A DNA stretch of 64,000 nucleotides from Falsiroseomonas ponticola. GTDB taxonomy: Bacteria; Pseudomonadota; Alphaproteobacteria; Acetobacterales; Acetobacteraceae. The first letter of the stretch is position 1. Each line of letters opens with the position of its first letter. Location: contig NZ_JAERQN010000012.1 in assembly GCF_016805305.1 (NCBI RefSeq), positions 170,715-234,714 of the forward strand. The letters are read 5' to 3'. Shown in pieces: positions 60,207 through 64,000 of the stretch. The notes beneath the pieces are model-generated. The model did no database searches. It was given only the letters and a program-made list of their open reading frames with translations, and had not been told where the DNA came from. Both the position numbers and the translations under genes were made by a program.

Positions 60207-61084
60207 AGCGCCTGGTCGCCGTGATGCGGCGAGATCCCCTCGCGCTGCTGGCCTTCCTCTTCCTGCTGGTGCTGGTCGTGGTCGCGATCTTCCCCGAACA
60301 GGTCGCGAGCTTCTTCCCCAACCGGCCGAGCCGCCAGCGCCTGCTGCCGCCCAACGGCACCTTCTGGTTCGGCTCCGACCAGTTCGGGCGGGACATTTTT
60401 TCGAGATGCGTGCATGCGACGCGGGTTTCGCTGACGGTGGGCCTCACGACGGTGGGGATCGCGATGGTCGTCGGCGTGCCGCTCGGCGCCATCGCCGGGC
60501 TGCGGTCGCCGGGCTGGACGGATGCGGCGATCATGCGGGTGATGGATATCCTGATGGCCTTCCCGCCGATCGTGCTGGCGATCGCGGTTGTCGCGGCGCT
60601 CGGCACGCAGGATCTGGAGATCGGGCCGGTCACCATCCCGCACATCACCAAGGTCATGCTGGTGATCGGGCTGCTCAACGCCCCGAAGGTCGCGCGCATC
60701 GTCCGCGCCGCGGTGCTGGTGGAGCGGAACGAGCAGTATGTGATGGCGGAACGCGCCGTCGGCGCCGGCGATGCGCGCATCCTGTTCCGCGACATCCTGC
60801 GCAACTGCGTCTCCCCCGTCGCGGTCTATGCGACGCTGCTGGTCGCGACCTCCATCCTGACGGAGGCGTCCCTTTCCTTCCTTGGCCTCGGCATCCAGCC
60901 GCCCGAACCCAGCTGGGGCGGGATGCTGGCGGATAGCCGCACCTATGTGATGTCCGGCCAGTGGTGGCTGACGGTGTTCCCGGGACTGCTCATCTTCCTC
61001 ACCGTCGTCGCCTTCAACCTGGCGGGCGATCTGCTGCGGGACGTGCTGGACCCCGCGCAGCTGACGAGGCGCGGCGATGCCTGA
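60203..61084 (+). CDS. dppC: Peptide ABC transporter permease DppC
   Basis: The protein has 293 residues with six membrane helices. The DppC features are FWFGSDQFGRDIFSRCVHAT and the coupling loop VMAERAVGAGDARILFRDIL, then LGIQPPEPSWGGML. Start and stop overlap both neighbours, as usual in Dpp operons. Confidence 0.93.
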   Translation: MKRLVAVMRRDPLALLAFLFLLVLVVVAIFPEQVASFFPNRPSRQRLLPPNGTFWFGSDQFGRDIFSRCVHATRVSLTVGLTTVGIAMVVGVPLGAIAGLRSPGWTDAAIMRVMDILMAFPPIVLAIAVVAALGTQDLEIGPVTIPHITKVMLVIGLLNAPKVARIVRAAVLVERNEQYVMAERAVGAGDARILFRDILRNCVSPVAVYATLLVATSILTEASLSFLGLGIQPPEPSWGGMLADSRTYVMSGQWWLTVFPGLLIFLTVVAFNLAGDLLRDVLDPAQLTRRGDA

Positions 61085-62039
61085 GCCGCTCTTCGAGGTC
61101 CGCCACCTGGTCACGCGCTTCCGCACGGAAGGCGGCGAGATCCGACCCTCCCGCGACGTCTCCTTCCACGTCGCGGAGGGCGAGGTGCTGGGGCTGGTCG
61201 GCGAATCCGGCTCCGGCAAATCGGTCACGGCCCGTGCCTCCATCCGGCTGCAGCAGCCGGAGAGCGCGACCATCGGCGGCGAGCTGCTGTTCCGCGGCCG
61301 CGACCTGCGTGCCATGGCGCCGGAGGAACTGCGCGGCCTGCGCGCGAAGCAGATCGCGATGGTGGTGCAGGACCCCGCGGCGGCGCTGAACCCGGTGATG
61401 ACCATCGGCGACCAGCTGACGCGCATCCACCGGCTGCATGGCGGCACGGAGGAGGCCGCGCGCGATGCCGCGCTGGCGCTGCTGAGACGCCTGCGCATCG
61501 CGGAGCCGGAAAGCCGCATGGCGGCCTATCCGCACCAGCTCTCCGGCGGCATGCGGCAGCGCGTGCTGATCGCCCTCGCGCTGATCTGCCGGCCCGCGCT
61601 GCTGATCGCGGACGAACCCACCACGGCGCTGGACGTCACCGTCGAGGCCGAGATCCTCGCGCTGCTCGATGAACTCCGGCGCGAGCTCGGCATGGCGATG
61701 CTGATGATCAGCCACAACCTGTCCGTCATCGGCCGGCTCTGCGACCGCGTCGCCGTCATGTATGCCGGGCGCATCATGGAGGAAGGGCCGACGCGCGCGC
61801 TGCTGGCGGAGCCGCGCCATCCCTACACCCAGGCGCTGCTCGCGGCTGTCCCGAAGGGCTCCAAGGCGGATGGCCCGCTGCCGGCCGTGCCGGGGGAACC
61901 GCCCGACCTCGCGCAGCTGCCGCCCGGCTGCCCCTTCCAGGCGCGCTGCCCGGGCGCCGGGCCCGCATGCACGCAGGACCAGCCGCTCCGGGAGATCGCG
62001 CCAGGCCGCCGCGCCGCCTGCTGGAGGGCCACGGCATGA
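61077..62039 (+). CDS. dppD: Peptide ABC transporter ATP-binding protein DppD
   Basis: The protein has 320 residues. Walker A is GESGSGKS, the signature LSGGMRQR and Walker B LLIADEPTTALD. A C-terminal cysteine-rich DppD/OppD domain (CPFQARCPGAGPAC) is present. It is a paralogue of the orphan ATPase at 2904. It overlaps dppC by 8 bases and dppF by 4. Confidence 0.93.
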   Translation: MPEPLFEVRHLVTRFRTEGGEIRPSRDVSFHVAEGEVLGLVGESGSGKSVTARASIRLQQPESATIGGELLFRGRDLRAMAPEELRGLRAKQIAMVVQDPAAALNPVMTIGDQLTRIHRLHGGTEEAARDAALALLRRLRIAEPESRMAAYPHQLSGGMRQRVLIALALICRPALLIADEPTTALDVTVEAEILALLDELRRELGMAMLMISHNLSVIGRLCDRVAVMYAGRIMEEGPTRALLAEPRHPYTQALLAAVPKGSKADGPLPAVPGEPPDLAQLPPGCPFQARCPGAGPACTQDQPLREIAPGRRAACWRATA

Positions 62040-63001
62040 CGGCGCCGCTGCTGCGCCTCGATGGCGTCTCGAAGCATTACGCCGCGCGGCCCTCGCTGCT
62101 CGGCCGCGTGCTGCCGAACCAGCCCATGGTGCGGGCGGTGCAGGATGTCTCGCTCTCCATCGCGCCGGGGGAGATCCTGGGCCTGGTCGGCGAATCAGGT
62201 TCCGGCAAATCGACGCTCGGGCGCGTCGCGCTGCTGCTGGAACCGCCGACCAGCGGGACCGTCGCCTTCGACGGCGCGAACCCCGCCTCCGACCTGCACG
62301 CCTTCCGCCGCCGCGCGCAGATGGTGTTCCAGGACCCCGCTTCCTCGCTCAACCGGTCGCTCACCATCGAGCGCATCCTGGACAGCCCGCTTTCCGTCCA
62401 CCGCTTCGGCAACCGCGCCGAACGCCGCGCGCGGATCGCGGAGCTGCTGGAACTCGTCGGCCTCCGCCCCGACATGGCGCGGCGCTATCCGCATGAACTC
62501 TCCGGCGGCCAGCGCCAGCGCGTCGGCATCGCCCGCGCACTCGCCATCGAGCCCGCCTTCATCGTGCTGGACGAGCCGACCAGCGCGCTCGATGTCTCCA
62601 TCCAGGCGCAGGTCGCGAACCTGCTCGTCGATCTGCAGAAGCGGCTGTCGCTGACCTACCTCTTCATCAGCCATGACCTCCGCCTGGTGCGCTGGCTCTG
62701 CGACCGGATCGCGGTGATGTATCTCGGCCGCATCGTGGAGATCGGGCCGGCGGAGACGCTGTGGAACGCGCCGCGCCATCCCTACACCCGAGCGCTGCTC
62801 AACGCCGTCATCGCGGAAGACCTGCGCCCGCCGGAGGCCGCGGGCGACGTGCCCTCCCCCATCCGCCCGCCGCCCGGCTGCGCCTTCCATCCGCGCTGCC
62901 CCATGGCGGGCCCGCGCTGCGCGCAGCAGGCGCCGCGCGCCACCACCACCGCGGACGGCGTCACCACCGCCTGCCATTTGCACGACGGAGGCGTCGCATG
63001 A
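62036..63001 (+). CDS. dppF: Peptide ABC transporter ATP-binding protein DppF
   Basis: The protein has 321 residues, start MTAPLLRLDGVSKHY. Walker A is GESGSGKSTLG, the signature LSGGQRQRVGIARAL and Walker B FIVLDEPTSALD. The C-terminal cysteine domain (CAFHPRCPMAGPRC) is as in DppF/OppF. It completes a full five-gene importer. Its stop overlaps the start of a GST gene by 4 bases. Confidence 0.93.
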   Translation: MTAPLLRLDGVSKHYAARPSLLGRVLPNQPMVRAVQDVSLSIAPGEILGLVGESGSGKSTLGRVALLLEPPTSGTVAFDGANPASDLHAFRRRAQMVFQDPASSLNRSLTIERILDSPLSVHRFGNRAERRARIAELLELVGLRPDMARRYPHELSGGQRQRVGIARALAIEPAFIVLDEPTSALDVSIQAQVANLLVDLQKRLSLTYLFISHDLRLVRWLCDRIAVMYLGRIVEIGPAETLWNAPRHPYTRALLNAVIAEDLRPPEAAGDVPSPIRPPPGCAFHPRCPMAGPRCAQQAPRATTTADGVTTACHLHDGGVA

Positions 63002-63687
63002 TGAAGCTCATCATCGGGGGGAAATGGTCCTCCACCTGGACCATGCGCGGCTGGCTGGCCTGCAAGCTCTCCGGGCTCGAGTTCGAGGCCGAGACCCTGT
63101 TCCTGTCGCGCGACGACAGCAAGGCGAAGCTCGCCGCCATCTCGCCGACCGGGCTGATCCCGATCCTCTTCGACGGCGACCTGGCCATCACCGATACCTG
63201 GGCGATCGCCGAATACCTGTGGGAGAAGGCGCCGGGCTGCGACATCTGGCCGAGCGCCCTTCCCGCCCGCACCGCCGCGCGATCCTCCGCCGGGGAGATG
63301 CACGCGCATTTCGTCGAGCTGCGCGCGGCGATGCCGATGAACCTGGTGAAGCGCTGGCCGATCGCGAACGGCGTGCCATCCAACGCCAAGCTGCTCGGCC
63401 GCCCCGGCGTCGCCGGCCAGGTCGCCCGCGTGCAGGAATCCTGGCGCCAGACGCGCGCGGCCTGGGGCGCCGGTGGGCCCTTCCTCTTCGGCGAACGCTT
63501 CTGCTTCGCGGATGCGATGTGGGCGCCCATGGCGACCCGGTTCCGCACCTACTCCGTGCCGCTGGCCCCCGACGCGCAAGCCTACGCCGACGCCGTGCTG
63601 GCGCACCCCTTCGTCATGGAATGGATCGACGGCGCCCACGCCCAGGCCCGCGAGATCGGCTGGGAGGCCTGCGCGGCGTTTCCGTGA
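62998..63687 (+). CDS. Glutathione S-transferase family protein
   Basis: The protein has 229 residues from an ATGATG overlapping dppF. An N-terminal thioredoxin-like domain has IIGGKWSSTWTMRGWLACK with the active-site serine region and SPTGLIPILFDGD with the cis-proline, followed by ITDTWAIAEYLWEK. A C-terminal helical domain (FCFADAMWAPMATRFRTY) follows. Co-translation with a peptide importer suggests that the imported compound may be glutathione or a glutathione conjugate. The second GST is at 45265. Confidence 0.9.
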   Translation: MMKLIIGGKWSSTWTMRGWLACKLSGLEFEAETLFLSRDDSKAKLAAISPTGLIPILFDGDLAITDTWAIAEYLWEKAPGCDIWPSALPARTAARSSAGEMHAHFVELRAAMPMNLVKRWPIANGVPSNAKLLGRPGVAGQVARVQESWRQTRAAWGAGGPFLFGERFCFADAMWAPMATRFRTYSVPLAPDAQAYADAVLAHPFVMEWIDGAHAQAREIGWEACAAFP

Positions 63688-63714
63688 CGAAGGCGGAGTG
63701 AGTGCCGGTTGCCT

Positions 63715-63865
63715 CCGGAGAGGGGCTGCGCGCCCCTCTCCGGACCTCTCCCGCGCCAGGGTCCAGCGGGACCCTGGACCGCGAGGCTATTGGTCGGTGA
63801 AGGGAGGGGCGCGGAGCGCACTCCGGACAAGCGGTCGCGCGGAGCCCCTCCCTTCACCGACCAAT
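63715..63865. repeat. Stack of three inverted repeats near an IS110 end
   Basis: CCGGAGAGGGGC (63715-63726) pairs with 63732-63743 over a 5-base loop. CCAGGGTCC (63756-63764) pairs with GGACCCTGG (63769-63777). A perfect 22-base inverted repeat lies at 63789-63810 and 63844-63865, with about 33 bases between its arms (left arm begins ATTGGTCGGTGAAGG). No gene is seen between 63688 and 63909. It may be a composite intergenic repeat and insertion target. Confidence 0.75.
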
Positions 63866-63909
63866 CACATGGGGTTCCAAGCAACCGTCTTGCGCTGGGC
63901 GTGGTGGGG

Positions 63910-64000
63910 TCAGGCGGTCTGGTGGTTGGAGGTGGCCCAAGGCTGTCGTGTGCGCATCATGGCGTTCAGGATGACGACGAGTTTGCGCATGACGGCGCCG
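63910..64000 (-). mobile_element. IS110-type transposase, C-terminal end only
   Basis: The last 29 residues of a leftward open frame enter from the right edge. They read AVMRKLVVILNAMMRTRQPW and then ATSNHQTA before the stop at 63910. The RKLLVILNAM-like end is characteristic of IS110/IS1111-family transposases. The rest of the element lies outside the window, so its state (intact or broken) is unknown. Confidence 0.65.

Overview
The window is very GC-rich DNA from an alphaproteobacterium. Gene content points to Acetobacteraceae, Roseomonas-like: DctP TRAP and Bug-type binding proteins, a DUF2849-sulfite reductase-DUF934 operon and many chemoreceptors. This assignment is inferred from gene content, not from a marker gene. 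Genes are tightly packed with many 4-base start/stop overlaps. Long open frames opposite the real genes are composition artefacts. No gene-free stretch exceeds about 300 bases.

Left part (1-26450). A leftward catabolic operon (1-5665) encodes an hcnABC/D-hydroxyproline-dehydrogenase-like trio (2Fe-2S subunit and two FAD subunits), an SDR, an orphan peptide-ABC ATPase, a Gfo/Idh/MocA oxidoreductase and an enoyl-CoA hydratase. A double-hairpin repeat follows. Next come a CoA-transferase/MaoC pair, a DctP-DctQ-DctM TRAP transporter, an MsbA-like ABC exporter, cysK divergent from a cysteine-free Rrf2 regulator, and an orphan DctP protein next to a chemoreceptor. A siroheme/assimilatory sulfite reductase group, a second chemoreceptor and a GntR-controlled tricarballylate dehydrogenase pair (tcuAB) complete this part.

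Central part (26447-45198) is the highlight: a phytochrome/gas-vesicle island. Leftward from about 30880 run a phytochrome without an output domain, a STAS protein, a soluble chemoreceptor-like MA-domain protein, heme oxygenase and a PcyA-type bilin reductase. Together these could make phycocyanobilin and load it on the phytochrome. Rightward from about 31140 run gas-vesicle genes (gvpN, gvpO, gvpJ, an Hsp20, three gvpF/L, gvpG, gvpS, gvpK, gvpA). They are mixed with a CDC48-like double AAA ATPase, a GvpF/L-J-domain fusion, an 897-residue membrane-anchored repeat protein, three tandem paralogues of unknown function and a Pro/Ala-rich helix-hairpin-helix protein. From memory of the literature, Bradyrhizobium sp. 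ORS278 carries a laterally acquired island combining a phycocyanobilin-binding phytochrome with a short non-kinase C-terminus (BrBphP3), phycocyanobilin synthesis and gas-vesicle genes. This window looks like a relative of it. How light reaches the gas-vesicle genes is not described, and the STAS and MA-domain proteins are the obvious candidates.

Right part (45265-64000). It holds a GST plus oligopeptide-binding protein, MaoC and SDR genes, a MATE exporter, three Bug-type binding proteins, two purine-catabolism-like genes, a BMP-family protein without signal peptide, MscL and an M20-like hydrolase lacking its usual glutamates. A complete Dpp-type importer operon ends in a second GST. The right edge holds stacked hairpins and the C-terminal end of an IS110-type transposase.
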